Of a stretch of 64,000 nucleotides of DNA, positions 29,044 through 38,489 are shown one piece after another (the stretch's first letter is position 1; each line of letters opens with the position of its first letter). The stretch comes from Microbacterium elymi. GTDB lineage: Bacteria; Actinomycetota; Actinomycetes; Actinomycetales; Microbacteriaceae. The stretch spans positions 3,162,001-3,226,000 of the forward strand of contig NZ_CP091139.2 of NCBI RefSeq assembly GCF_021582895.2. Direction: 5' to 3'. The notes beneath the pieces are model-generated. The model saw only the letters and a list, made by a program, of their open reading frames with translations, was not told the DNA's origin and did not search any database. A program made the translations under genes and the position numbers.

Positions 29044-29250
29044 TTATACCGAGTGTCGCTTCAGGACTTCCGTGAGGGCGGCATTGGCGCGCCGCTTCTC
29101 GCGAGGGGACGCATAAGGGTGCTTCGTGATATCGCGGCAGATGACTCCGGCGAACACCCATCCAGTGGGGTCTTCGCGGGACAATGCATCTTCCGCTCTG
29201 CGCAGATCGACGAACATCTGCTCGCGCTCAGAGCTTGCGCGTCGTCGCAT
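29044..29250 (-). CDS. Small hypothetical protein
   Basis: This encodes 68 residues, MRRRASSEREQMFVDLRRAE to LTEVLKRHSV, with a DPTGWVFAGVICRDIT core. Its ATG overlaps the end of the upstream membrane-protein gene by 23 bases, suggesting coupling. No family recognised. Confidence 0.6.
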   Translation of the reverse strand: MRRRASSEREQMFVDLRRAEDALSREDPTGWVFAGVICRDITKHPYASPREKRRANAALTEVLKRHSV

Positions 29251-29473
29251 CGATGACCTCGTCGTGCAGCTTCTGCTGGAAGTCCTGCGCTTCCCCCTGG
29301 ACCTGCCGCTGTGTCGCGACCTGTTGGTTCTCTGAGGCTTTCAGCCTGCGATACCCCCACCAGCCGGCGATCAGGCCGAACAGCCCGGCGATCAGAGCGG
29401 CGGTCACGGCGCCGTCGAATGGCCACCAGGGAAGCCCCAGGACGTAGAAGGTCTCATCTGCGCCAAGTCGCAC
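29228..29473 (-). CDS. Small single-pass membrane protein
   Basis: GTG 29473 lies six bases after TATGCT on the minus strand, a leaderless-type start. The sequence opens MRLGADETFYVLGLPWWPFDG, then one TM helix (AVTAALIAGLFGLIAGWWGY) and a charged cytosolic coil ending DEVIDATTRKL; 81 residues. The open frame runs upstream through the palindromic repeats, which are clearly not coding. It overlaps the 29044 gene. Confidence 0.65.
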   Translation of the reverse strand: MRLGADETFYVLGLPWWPFDGAVTAALIAGLFGLIAGWWGYRRLKASENQQVATQRQVQGEAQDFQQKLHDEVIDATTRKL

Positions 29474-29536
29474 GGCCAGAGCATATCGGGAACTGGTTCC
29501 TTCACAGCGCAGACTGTCCACAGCTGCCCGCACCCC

Positions 29537-29693
29537 AGCTCGCTGAGCGAGGAGCGCAGCACCCGCCAGCTCGCTGAGCGAGGAGCGCAGCACCCGCCAG
29601 CTCGCTGAGCGAGGAGCGCAGCGACGAGACGAAGCGCCCGGGAGATGACAGCTCGCTGAGCGAGGAGCGCAGCGACGAGACGAAGCGCCCGGA
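29537..29693. repeat. Palindromic repeat family, three to four half-units
   Basis: Four copies of CTCGCTGAGCGAGGAGCGCAGC occur here, two continuing into GACGAGACGAAGCGCCCGG. They match one arm of the 25523-25772 units. The copies are direct, so this locus holds half-units in tandem rather than full hairpins. Confidence 0.85.
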
Positions 29694-29821
29694 CCCCCGG
29701 TTCATCTGTCGCCGCTGCACACGATCCCGCCTCATCATGCGCAACAGCGACAGCTCAACCGCACGAACTGACGCCGGCCGGCGATGTGCGGCACTTCGAT
29801 CGGCTGTGCCAGGCTGGATCC

Positions 29822-30818
29822 ATGCGATACAACTCCCTGGCCCGCACCGGGCGTGACGTCTCGGCGATCGGACTGGGCACCTGGCAGCTGGGCGCGGACT
29901 GGGGAGATGTCAGTGAGGATGACGCGCTCGCCGTGCTCGCGGCATCCGCCGATCATGGCGTCACCCTGTTCGACACGGCCGACGTCTACGGTGATGGGCG
30001 GTCCGAGGCGCTGATCGGGCGCTTCCTCGCGGCGCGGCGGGGTCACGGCGTCACGGTGGCGACCAAGATGGGCCGCCGCCTCGATCAGCGGCCGGAGAAC
30101 TACTCGGCCGAGAACTTCCGCGCGTGGACCGATCGCAGCCGGCGCAACCTGGGCGTCGACACGCTGGATCTGGTGCAGCCTGCACTGCCCGCCCACCCAG
30201 GTGATCGAGGATGCCGCGACCTACGACGCTCTGGAGTCCCTGGTCGCCGACGGCGCCATCGCCGCCTATGGCGTCTCTGTCGAGACGTGTGCGCAGGCGC
30301 TGACCGCGATCGCGCACGGCGTGACGAACGTGCAGATCATCGTCAACCCGTTTCGGCTGAAGCCGCTCGACGAGGTGCTGCCGGCCGCCGCCGCTGCCGG
30401 CGTGGCGATCTTCGCGCGAGTGCCGCTGGCGTCGGGGCTGCTCAGCGGCAGGTACACGGCCACGACGAGCTTCGCGGAGAACGACCACCGCAGCTTCAAC
30501 CGGCACGGTGAGGCGTTCGACCGCGGCGAGACGTTCTCGGGGGTCGAGTACGAGACCGGGCTGGTCGCCGCAGATGAGCTCGCGGCCGCTCTTCCGGAGG
30601 GCGTGAGTCTGCCGGCGGCGTCGCTGGCGTGGATCGCGTCGCGTCCCGGCATCACGGCCGTGATCCCCGGTGCGCGCAGCGTGGCCCAGGCCACGGCGAA
30701 TGCTGACGCGGCCGCTCTGCTCGAGCCGGGCTCGGCGCTGGACCTGTCGGCGTTCGACGCCGTCGTGCACGACGTGTACGACCGGCGCCTGCGGGAGCAG
30801 ATCCACCCGCAGTGGTGA
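29822..30818 (+). CDS. Aldo/keto reductase
   Basis: The start is ATG 29822. GVTLFDTADVYGDGRSEALIG contains the catalytic Asp and Tyr, and ATKMGRR carries the Lys. The corrected LDLVQLHCPPTQVIEDA supplies the His, and ITAVIPGARSVAQATANA the NADPH-binding region. One extra C at 30193 (GCCTGC for GCTGC) splits the visible frame; the corrected length is 331 residues. Substrate unknown. Downstream, 30819-30964 is low-complexity GC-rich sequence with repeated GAGACGGCG and no gene. Confidence 0.9.
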
Positions 30819-30964
30819 GGCGGCGCTGCGTGCGAGGCAGGCGCTGAGACGGCGATGACGCGGTGCTGAGAGGGCGGCGGCGCGGCGGTCACGCTGAGTC
30901 ACGGAGACGGCGCTGAGACGGCGCGGAGACGGCGGCGCGGCGCAGGCACACCCCACCCCCGGCA

Positions 30965-32317
30965 TCAGGCGGCGTAGTCGAACCGGGCTCTGCCGCCCAG
31001 ACGCCGAGTGCGTGACGAGTCGACCGTCGGCGGTGGGATGAACCAGACCCGCGCGGTCACGCCGCGGCCTTCGATCTCGATCTCCCAGCCGTTGTCGTGG
31101 ATCCGATGATGACACGACTCGCAGAGCAGCACGCCCTCGTCGATGTTGGTTCTGCCGCGATCTCGCAGCCACCAGTTCAGGTGATGCGCCTTGGTCATGT
31201 GCACTGGGAGGTTGCACATCGCGCAACCGCCGTCCCGCTCGGCGAGAGCCAGACGCTGCGCCTTGGTGAAGAGGCGCTTCTCGCGACCCCAGTCCATGAC
31301 CTCGGAGGCTCCGTCGAGGACGACCGGGATGATTCCCGACGTCGCCGCGAGATGCCGGGCCGCCTTGGGAGAGATGGGCTTGTCGACCCCGTCGATCTGC
31401 GCCAGCCCCAGGCCGTCGGTGAGCGTCTGGAGCGTCATCCGGACGACCACCGTCGCTCCGTTCAGCGGCAGGTCGTCGTGCTCGCATCCGAGTGCGTGCT
31501 CGGCGAGGAGGAGGAGGGCATCCGCCTGCAGCTGCGCCACCGTGGGGCGGATCGCATCGTCGTCGCCCTGGACCACGTCCTGCTTGGTCGCACGGAACGC
31601 CGCCGAGACGAGTTCTTCGACCGCCGTCTTCAGGGGTGCGCCGGAGACGATCTCGACCTTGCCGTCGAAGTACAGGAAGCCGTCACGTTCGTACATCCGC
31701 AGGAAGCGTTCGCCGTGCTTCTCACGCTCAGAGGGCGCGGCGCCGTCCTGGTCGAGCCAGGCCTCGGCATGGACGACGAGCTTGCGCAAGCTGATCGAGC
31801 GAGAGCCCGGGCGCCCGCTCCACCAGGGTGCGTTCGGCGACCTCGCGCTCCTCCGCTGACGATCGCACCGCCACGCGCTCCAGCATCCCGATGATCATCG
31901 AGGCGGCCTGCTGCCCGAGTCGACCGGCCTTCACGCCGGCGGCGACATGCGGATGCCGGGCGGGGAGCGGTTCGCCGGTGAGTGTCTGTCGCGGGGCGAT
32001 GGCCTTGCCCACGGTCACGAGCCGGTTGGCGTCGCCGGTGCCGATTCCCGTGGTGGCGGCGATCATCGCGGCGGGGCTTCGATACCCTGCTGCTTGGCGA
32101 GGGAATCGGCGCCGAGTTCGGGCCTCGACTCACGATCGATTTCGGTCGCGACCTCGGCCCGGACGCTGTCGAGCCGGCGCGACATGTCGCCGAGGCGATC
32201 GAGCACCTCGACCAGCTGGGGGCGGGTGAGCTCGGATGCCGGGACCGCGCGGTTGCCCGCCCACGCCGCCTGCAGCGCGGCGAGGTCGGTGGCGAGTCCG
32301 CTGAGCCCGTTCTCCAT
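30965..32317 (-). CDS. DUF222 / HNH endonuclease domain protein
   Basis: The N-terminal DUF222 part (LATDLAALQAAWAGNRAV, RPQLVEVLDRLGDM) is followed by the HNH nuclease: CAMCNLPVHMTKAHHLNWW and LLCESCHHRIHDNGW, with CxxC-type zinc ligands. The gene is in three fragments because of an extra base at 31788 (CTTGCGC for CTGCGC) and a lost base at 32068; corrected, 450 residues. Many actinobacteria carry multiple copies of this 13E12-like family; their role is unproven, possibly tied to mobile DNA. Confidence 0.88.
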
Positions 32318-32501
32318 ACTTCAATGGTACAGAGCTACGAGACAGGATCAAGGAAATGCGCAAATCTGTGGAGAACCGATTTCAGGCCCCGCCTGGGGAG
32401 GAAGCGATGTAGTCCGAACGCAGCTACGTCACTCGTGGTACACGGCACGCTCGAACGCCAGGGCCCTCCGAGACTGAGTCATACCGGGTTATACTTGGAT
32501 C

Positions 32502-32756
32502 GTGAAGACTGCGATCTCGCTCCCTGACGACGTGTTCCGTCGGGTGGAGCAACAAGTCGAGCGTCTCGGAGTGAGCCGCTCGGCGTTCTTCGCGACCGCC
32601 GCACAGCGGTATCTCGCCGAGCTTGACGGCGACGACGTCACGGCGCGACTGGATGCGGCCATCGCCCGATCTGGGGCACGTGCCACCGAAGAACGGCGGG
32701 CGTGGGCCGCCGATGCCGCCGCTGTGTTCGGCGTGCTGGACGACGACGCGTGGTGA
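32502..32756 (+). CDS. MazE-like ribbon-helix-helix antitoxin
   Basis: This is an 84-residue protein opening MKTAISLPDDVFRRVEQQVERLGVSRSAFFATAAQRYL, a ribbon-helix-helix DNA-binding fold, with an acidic C-terminal tail that would bind the toxin. GTG 32502 lies exactly six bases after TATACT (32490-32495), a leaderless-type promoter. Its stop overlaps the toxin start by four bases (GTGA). Autoregulation is expected for the family. Confidence 0.88.
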   Translation: MKTAISLPDDVFRRVEQQVERLGVSRSAFFATAAQRYLAELDGDDVTARLDAAIARSGARATEERRAWAADAAAVFGVLDDDAW

Positions 32757-33091
32757 GGCGCGGTGAGGTCGTCATCGTCGATCTGGGAGCCGCCATCGAC
32801 AGCGGATCTGCCAAGCGGCGTCCGGCCGTGATCATCCAGGACGATCGGTTCAACGCATCGCGGCTGGCTACGACCATGCTGGTTGCGCTCACATCGAACC
32901 TCGATCTGGCTGAGTATCCGGGAAACGTCCTGCTGCCATCGGCCGTGACCCGGTTGCGCCGCGATTCGGTCGCCGTGGTCACCCAGCTGGCGACAGTCGA
33001 TGTCACCCGCATCGTCGAGACGGTTGCGGTGCTGCCTCCGGCATACCGTGATGAAATCGCGGCCGGGCTTCGTCTCTCACTCGCTCTCTGA
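32753..33091 (+). CDS. MazF/PemK-type endoribonuclease toxin
   Basis: This 112-residue protein opens MRRGEVVIVDLGAAIDSGSAKRRPAVIIQDDRFN. The RRGEV start and RPAVIIQ strand are standard for MazF/PemK. TTMLVALTSNL and LPSAVTRLRRDSVAVVTQLATVD complete the fold. MazF toxins cleave RNA at short motifs. It is coupled to the upstream antitoxin, so this is a type II toxin-antitoxin pair. Confidence 0.9.
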   Translation: MRRGEVVIVDLGAAIDSGSAKRRPAVIIQDDRFNASRLATTMLVALTSNLDLAEYPGNVLLPSAVTRLRRDSVAVVTQLATVDVTRIVETVAVLPPAYRDEIAAGLRLSLAL

Positions 33092-33123
33092 CACCCGCTG
33101 CGTGCACGCGCTGACGGCACCAC

Positions 33124-34253
33124 CTACGCATACACGGCACGCTCGAACGCCGCGACGCCCTCCTCCGCCACCGGATCGAAGAACGGCAAGCGCTGAGCGG
33201 CCCAGACTGCCGCCACGCCCGAGGCGCGGTCGATCCAGTAGAAGACGTTGGGCAGGCCGGCCCACGTGAGCGAGCCGGCCCGGCGCCCGCCGAGCACATC
33301 GTCGTCGTTGCGCAGGAACGAGTACGCCCACGACTCTGCGCTGCCCGGAAAGAAGTCGGCCTCGCGCGTCAGCGCCGGAATCGCCGAGGGCAGGGGAGTG
33401 GGGTGAATCCCGGGCGCTCCCTGCACAGCCCACCGGATGGTCTCGGGCCGGAGCACCTGCCCGCCCGGTGCCGAGCCGTCGCCGAGCCACACGCGCAAGC
33501 GCCAGCAGGTCGGGAACGGTCGAGAACAGCCCCTGGCCGCCCATATCGAGCTCAGGCGTGTCCGGCGGCGACACCTTCGTCGGCACGATCGACCCGTCGC
33601 GCTGTCGACGGTGGACGGTCGCCAATCGGGTGCGCATGGCGGGCGTCACGTCGAACGAGGTCGAGGTCATGCCGCAGGGAGCATAGATCCGCTCGGCGAA
33701 GACATCCTCCAGCCGTTTTCCGCGCACAGCCGCGACGATCAGGCCGATCCAGTCCATCGATGTGCCGTACGTCCACCGCTCGCCCGGGTCATGAAGCAGC
33801 GGCGTGTGGAGCGAATCCCGCAAGCGGAGTGGCAGACGGATGCCGCATCCGCTCGCGCGCGAGGATCGCATACCGCTTGTCGAACATGTCGTACGCAAGG
33901 CCGGAGGTGTGCAGCAGCAGCATCCGCGATGTGATGTCGCGCACCGGGGGCCGCGTGCGGACCGCGCCGTCATCGTCGAGCTCGGTGAGCACCTGCAGCT
34001 CGGCGATCTCGGGGACGTACTCGCGGGCGGGGGCGTCGAGGTCGATGAGCCCGTCTTCGACGCACTGCAGCGCGGCCGTGGCGGTGAACGCCTTGGTCGC
34101 CGAATACAGCGCGATCACCGTATCGGCGGCGGCATCGGCGCCGGCCGCGTGCAGGTAGGTGGTGGCATCCGGATCGGTCAGGCCGGCGATGACGAGCGGG
34201 GCTCCGGCGGTGACGGAGGCGTCGACGACGCGGTCGAGTTCTTGTGCACGCAT
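33124..34253 (-). CDS. Serine hydrolase, beta-lactamase class C-like
   Basis: The S-x-x-K catalytic motif is SATK in VIALYSATKAFTATAAL, followed by a YGT motif in WTYGTSMDWIGLIVAAV and a GGQGLFSTVPDLLALL stretch. Two extra bases (33495 and 33826; CTTGCGC and CTTGCGG for CTGCGC and CTGCGG) split it; corrected, 375 residues. No signal peptide is seen, so it is probably a cytosolic esterase or peptidase rather than a beta-lactamase. Convergent with the mazF-like toxin. Confidence 0.88.
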
Positions 34254-34420
34254 GCCTTCACTGTGTCACGACCGCACGGGATGCTGGCGCCCGGACTCGA
34301 AGATGAGAAACCGCTCACGTGAGGAGAGATCTCCTTGCCTGGGCGGATTTCTTCGGACCCCGGAAGTAGCACTTGAACGGGTGTTTATTTGCCGTTACGG
34401 AATCGTTACCATGGAATCGT

Positions 34421-34448
34421 TTGACGGTTAACATGAGAACGCTCTAAT
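34421..34448 (+). promoter_or_regulatory. Promoter of the type IV pilus operon
   Basis: TTGACG (34421-34426), a 16-base spacer and TCTAAT (34443-34448) make the best sigma-70-type promoter in the window. It lies in AT-rich DNA about 117 bases before the major pilin. Just upstream the 9-mer GGAATCGTT is repeated with a 5-base spacer, a possible activator site. Confidence 0.65.
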
Positions 34449-34565
34449 GTTCAGCGTCAGAGGGCTGGTCATGGGGAGCAGCTCTGGATGCCATTTCTGG
34501 CTGCGGTTGCGTTCGCTTTGGCGCGCCCGTGGTCGGCATCGACCTACACCAATCAGGAGCATTCC

Positions 34566-35079
34566 ATGCGCACCATCCACAACATGATCGAGGCCGACAA
34601 GGCCCGCAAGGAAGACGGCGAAGCCGGCTTCTCGCTCATCGAGCTCATCATCGTCGTCGTGATCCTCGGCATCCTCGCCGCGATCGCCATCCCGATCTTC
34701 CTGAACGTCCAGCAGGATGCCCGCAATAACGCTGCCGCGACCGCCGCGGCCAATGCTGCGACTCAGTTGACGTCCGGCATGGCGCAAGACCCGACGCTGG
34801 ACCCGACTTCAGGAACCGCCGGAACGGCGGCCGATCTGTCCGGCCTGAACAAGAACTTCAGCCCGGCGCTCGTATTCGCTGTGTCGGGTACGACTGGCAA
34901 GGTCGACACCGTTTGCGTCAAGATCACTTCCGGTGGTGGCGTGGATGCCGATCACCTGGCGGCGGGTACGAAGGCAATCGCTTCGGGCCCCGGCCTGCAG
35001 CAGCCCACCACTTCCCGGGGCCGGCGACCCGAACGCCGACCCCGGGATAAGCCAGCACTGCCTTGTGGGGAGGGGGTGA
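34566..35079 (+). CDS. pilA: Type IV major pilin (PilA-like)
   Basis: ATG 34566 has AGGAG six bases upstream. A 25-residue charged leader ends EAG and is followed by FSLIELIIVVVILGILAAIAI, the class III prepilin signal with Glu at position +5. It would be cut after Gly by PilD and assembled into a pilus. One extra C near 35017 shifts the frame; corrected, the tail reads SGAGDPNADPGISQHC. This gives two cysteines (VCVKI and QHC) for the usual C-terminal disulfide and 170 residues. Confidence 0.9.
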
Positions 35080-35084
35080 GCGCA

Positions 35085-35564
35085 ATGCGTCAACACGAAC
35101 ATCGTCGCGGCACGGCCGACGGCTTCAGCATGGTCGAACTGATCATCGCGATGTTCCTGCTTGCGGTCATCGCACTCGCCCTGCTCCCTCTGCTGGTGGG
35201 AGTGACCCGGACAAGTTCCACGAACAAGTCGCTGGTGGCGGCGACGAGCCTCGCGAACGCGCAGGTCTCGGCCATCCGCACCTTGTATCCCAACGACTCG
35301 ACGACGTCCACCTGCACGGCGCTCGCGCAGAGCATCGTGAAGTTGAAGACGGGGGCGGATGCCACGGGCATCACGCTCGCATCGTCTCAGCCGCTGATCT
35401 CGGGCATTCCCGGACCGACCGGGAGTGGCCTGTCGGCGAAGGTGACCACGTCCGGGTGCCCGAGCACGCTGCCGGGAACGGTGGCGATGACGGTGGCGGT
35501 GACGGACAAGGGCGGTCACACGCTCGTGTCGCTGCCCACGCTGATCGTGGTGAACGCGACATGA
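35085..35564 (+). CDS. Type IV minor pilin (prepilin with FSMVE signal)
   Basis: ATG 35085 starts five bases after the pilA stop. The leader ends TADG, then FSMVELIIAMFLLAVIALALL, a prepilin signal with Glu+5. The rest is Ser/Thr-rich with two Cys (STCTALAQ and TSGCPSTLP) and about 159 residues long. It resembles PilV/PilI-type minor pilins that prime assembly. Its stop overlaps the next start (ATGA). Confidence 0.85.
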   Translation: MRQHEHRRGTADGFSMVELIIAMFLLAVIALALLPLLVGVTRTSSTNKSLVAATSLANAQVSAIRTLYPNDSTTSTCTALAQSIVKLKTGADATGITLASSQPLISGIPGPTGSGLSAKVTTSGCPSTLPGTVAMTVAVTDKGGHTLVSLPTLIVVNAT

Positions 35565-36124
35565 CCAGCTCGAAGACGGCGCCGCGCGGCTGGGACGCGG
35601 GCATCACACTCGTCGAACTCATCATCTACATCGCCGTCGGGGCCCTGTTCGCAGGGATTCTCGCTTCACTGTTCATCTCGGGGATCACGTCGCAGACGAA
35701 CACCCGTGATCGGGATGTGGCGACAGGAAAGGCTCAGGTCGTGACCGACATGCTGCAGGCATCCATCCGCAACGCGGACGCCGTCCACGTGGACGGCGGG
35801 ATGCTGGTGGCACGGGTCGCGACCGGAACAACGGGGTGGGAGTGCCGAGCCTGGGCTCTCACCGACCAAAAGGCGATCGTCTACAAGCACGGCACCGCCG
35901 CGCCCGGGACGGTCGACACAACATGGACTCCGCTGATCGGTCCAGCGGATGCTCAAGGGGACAACGCGTCGGTGAGCGTGGAGGGCGGGGGAGTGCCCTT
36001 CACGCTCACCGGCACGCAACTGGACTATCGATTCACCGTGACGGCGGGGACGGTGACCCTGCCGATCACCGGATCAGTGATCGCACAGGCCAAGACCGAC
36101 GGCGCGGTGAGCTCGTGCTGGTGA
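35561..36124 (+). CDS. Type IV minor pilin (PilW-like)
   Basis: This is a 187-residue prepilin. The leader ends WDAG and is followed by ITLVELIIYIAVGALFAGILA, with Glu+5. The beta-rich remainder has two cysteines (WECRAW and the final SSCW). Start and stop overlap the flanking genes by four bases, so the pilin genes are translated as one coupled unit. PilW-like by position and size, not by specific motif. Confidence 0.85.
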   Translation: MTSSKTAPRGWDAGITLVELIIYIAVGALFAGILASLFISGITSQTNTRDRDVATGKAQVVTDMLQASIRNADAVHVDGGMLVARVATGTTGWECRAWALTDQKAIVYKHGTAAPGTVDTTWTPLIGPADAQGDNASVSVEGGGVPFTLTGTQLDYRFTVTAGTVTLPITGSVIAQAKTDGAVSSCW

Positions 36125-37605
36125 GAGAGCGTGCCATGCGACGCATACACGATGAGAGCGGCTCGACGCTCGTCGTCGTGCTCATCATCATGATGGTGCT
36201 GAGCATCGGCGGCCTCGCTCTTGCCGCCATCGTGACGAACACGACGAGCGGTCTCGTGCACAGTCGTGGGACGGTTCAGTCCCGCGCTGCCGCCGACGCC
36301 GGCATGGCCGCGGCCATCACCGGCGCGCACCGCACGGGCGCCGTCTGCGATGTGCACCTCTCCGGCACCGTCCCCGTTTACTCCGTCACGAGCACCTGCG
36401 AAGGTGGGAAGGTGACCTTCCGCTCGATCGGTACGGGTGCCGATGGTCGTACGACCACCCTGCAGGCGGTCTACGACTACACGATCTCGCCGGCGATGTC
36501 GGGCGAGGCGGAACTCGTCTTCTTCAACTCCGGCTCGGACTCGGTGTACTTCACCAATCACGTCATGGCACAGACCGGCGGGGATCTCGCCACGATCCTG
36601 TTCCCCGGCGGTGGGCTGTTCGAGTGCAAGACGATCGTGCCGGGCAACATCATCACGAAGGGGTCGATCCAGGGTCAGTCAGGATGCACCATTCAGGGCA
36701 GCGTGTACGCCGGCGGGCTGAACCCGGCGAGCGGATACGCGCTCTACCTCAACAACAGCGACGTGGTTCAGGGGGGAGCGGCGGTGGTCGGAAACGTGCT
36801 GGTCGCAGGTTCGCCCGGGATCACCGGGTCGCTCACGGTGCCCTCCACGGCGACGGTGACGGCCGGCTGGGGCAACAACCTGAAGTCGCCGGCATCCGAG
36901 AACACCCACGTCAAGGGCGGCATCCTCTGGTCGACGACACTGGGCCAGCCGAGCCTCGAGCCGTGGTTCGACTACCCGGCTTCGACGCTCAGCGCCGATT
37001 GGCCGGGGTATGACATCGTCACGCTGACGAGTACGTCTACTCCGTACAACTGCACCAACTGGACGGGCAAGTTCAACACGTTCTGGACCTCGTATGTGAC
37101 GGGCCTGACGAAGAACACGGTCGTCGACGCCCGCGCCTGCAGCGGCGGGATGGACACCGCGCAGGGCGCGAACTCGACGGCCACGCTCGGCGTCAACCTC
37201 GTCTTCATCGCGAACCACTACACGCTGGGCACGCTCAATCTCTCGCCGAAGCCGGGTACGGACCCGCAGTCCTGGTTCATCGTCCCGGACACGACGGCCG
37301 ACAACACTCCGACCTGTGCGGCCACGGGCAAGAAGAACACGCCCGACTACAAGATCGTCACGGACGCCTCCATCTCGGTGACGGTGAACACGATGATGTA
37401 CACGCCGTGCGACATCACCGTCGGCAACGGCGGCACGTGGACCGGAGCGATGTACAGCGGCAGCCTGAACGACGGCGGCGACATCACGATCTACACGTCG
37501 AAGATGGCGCTTCCCGGGCAATGGGGCACGGGCCCTGGCGGCTCGGGATCCGGCGCCACGATGACCGTGCTCGGTGGCCTCATCTCCCAGCGGGACATCC
37601 CATGA
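36121..37605 (+). CDS. Large PilX-like minor pilin / pilus-associated protein
   Basis: GTG 36121 overlaps the previous stop (ATG 36136 is an alternative). A short charged leader is followed by a TM helix, STLVVVLIIMMVLSIGGLALAAI, like PilX N-terminal domains that lack the Glu+5 prepilin site. About 450 residues of extracellular-type sequence follow, rich in Gly/Thr/Asn and with paired cysteines (ECKTI, GCTIQG, YNCTNW, ARACSGG, TPTCAATG, TPCDITV). Its size and composition suggest a tip adhesin. The stop overlaps the pilD start. Confidence 0.75.
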   Translation: MRERAMRRIHDESGSTLVVVLIIMMVLSIGGLALAAIVTNTTSGLVHSRGTVQSRAAADAGMAAAITGAHRTGAVCDVHLSGTVPVYSVTSTCEGGKVTFRSIGTGADGRTTTLQAVYDYTISPAMSGEAELVFFNSGSDSVYFTNHVMAQTGGDLATILFPGGGLFECKTIVPGNIITKGSIQGQSGCTIQGSVYAGGLNPASGYALYLNNSDVVQGGAAVVGNVLVAGSPGITGSLTVPSTATVTAGWGNNLKSPASENTHVKGGILWSTTLGQPSLEPWFDYPASTLSADWPGYDIVTLTSTSTPYNCTNWTGKFNTFWTSYVTGLTKNTVVDARACSGGMDTAQGANSTATLGVNLVFIANHYTLGTLNLSPKPGTDPQSWFIVPDTTADNTPTCAATGKKNTPDYKIVTDASISVTVNTMMYTPCDITVGNGGTWTGAMYSGSLNDGGDITIYTSKMALPGQWGTGPGGSGSGATMTVLGGLISQRDIP

Positions 37606-38454
37606 CCACCCCCGTCCTCGCCTTCACCCTGGTCTTCGCCGGCCTGTTCGGCCTCGTGATCGGGTCGTTCTTGAACGTGGTCGCATACCGCGTCCCCGCC
37701 GGCATCCCGCTCACGCGCGAGAGCCGCTGCCCCAACTGCGACGCCACGGTCAAGCCCTGGCAGAACATCCCCGTCGTCTCGTGGTTCGCGCTTGCGCGGC
37801 AAATGCTCCGACTGCGGACAGCGGATCTCAGCCCAGTACCCGGCGATCGAACTGGCCACCGGCATCGCCTTCGTCGCGGTGGCGTGGTGGATGCTGGGAG
37901 GTCTCGGCCCTTCGTCTCGCTTCGCTCGCTCAGGGATCTCGCTCGCTGAGCCGGCGGTGTGGCTGGTGCTCGTCGCCTTCCTCTACCTCGCCGCGATCAG
38001 CATCGCGCTCACGCTGATCGACCTGGACGTGCACCGGCTGCCGAACAGCATCGTGCTGCCCAGCTATATCGTCGCGATCGTGCTGCTGGGCGCGGCATCC
38101 CTGTTCACCGCCGACTGGGACGCGCTCATCCGCGCGGGCGTCGGCATGGTCGTGATGTACCTCTTCTATGCGCTGCTCCGATTCATCCGCCCCGGCGGCA
38201 TGGGCGGCGGCGATGTCAAGCTTGCCGGCGTGCTCGGCCTCTACCTCGGCTGGCTCGGCTGGGCGAGCCTGATCGTCGGCGCATTCGCCGCGTTCCTGCT
38301 CGGCGGCATCTTCGGCATCGCCCTGCTGGTCAGCCGACGCGCCTCGCGGCGCACCGCGATCCCGTTCGGGCCGTGGATGCTCGCCGGCGCCTGGGTCGGC
38401 ATCTTCGCCGGCCCCGCCCTCGGCGCCTGGTATCTGGGACTGCTGCATGGATGA
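37602..38454 (+). CDS. pilD: Prepilin leader peptidase / N-methyltransferase (PilD)
   Basis: The N-terminal half has LFGLVIGSFLNVVAYRVP and the zinc tetrad CPNC and CSDC. The aspartic protease residues are in LIDLDVHRLPN and GGGDVKLAG. One extra T at 37790 (CTTGCGC for CTGCGC) falls just before the second CxxC; corrected, about 283 residues. It cleaves the pilin leaders. A palindromic repeat unit is inserted in frame at 37908-37950. Confidence 0.92.
37908..37950 (+). repeat. Palindromic repeat inserted in frame within pilD
   Basis: CCCTTCGTCTCGCTTCGCTC and the following GCTCAGGGA match the repeat units at 25523-25772, and GCTCGCTGAGC completes an imperfect second arm. Here they encode a Ser/Arg-rich insert (GPSSRFARSGISLAEP) between two TM segments of PilD. 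Confidence 0.75.
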
Positions 38455-38489
38455 CGTGAGGCGCCACAGCGCCGGAAGGGACGTGTGAG

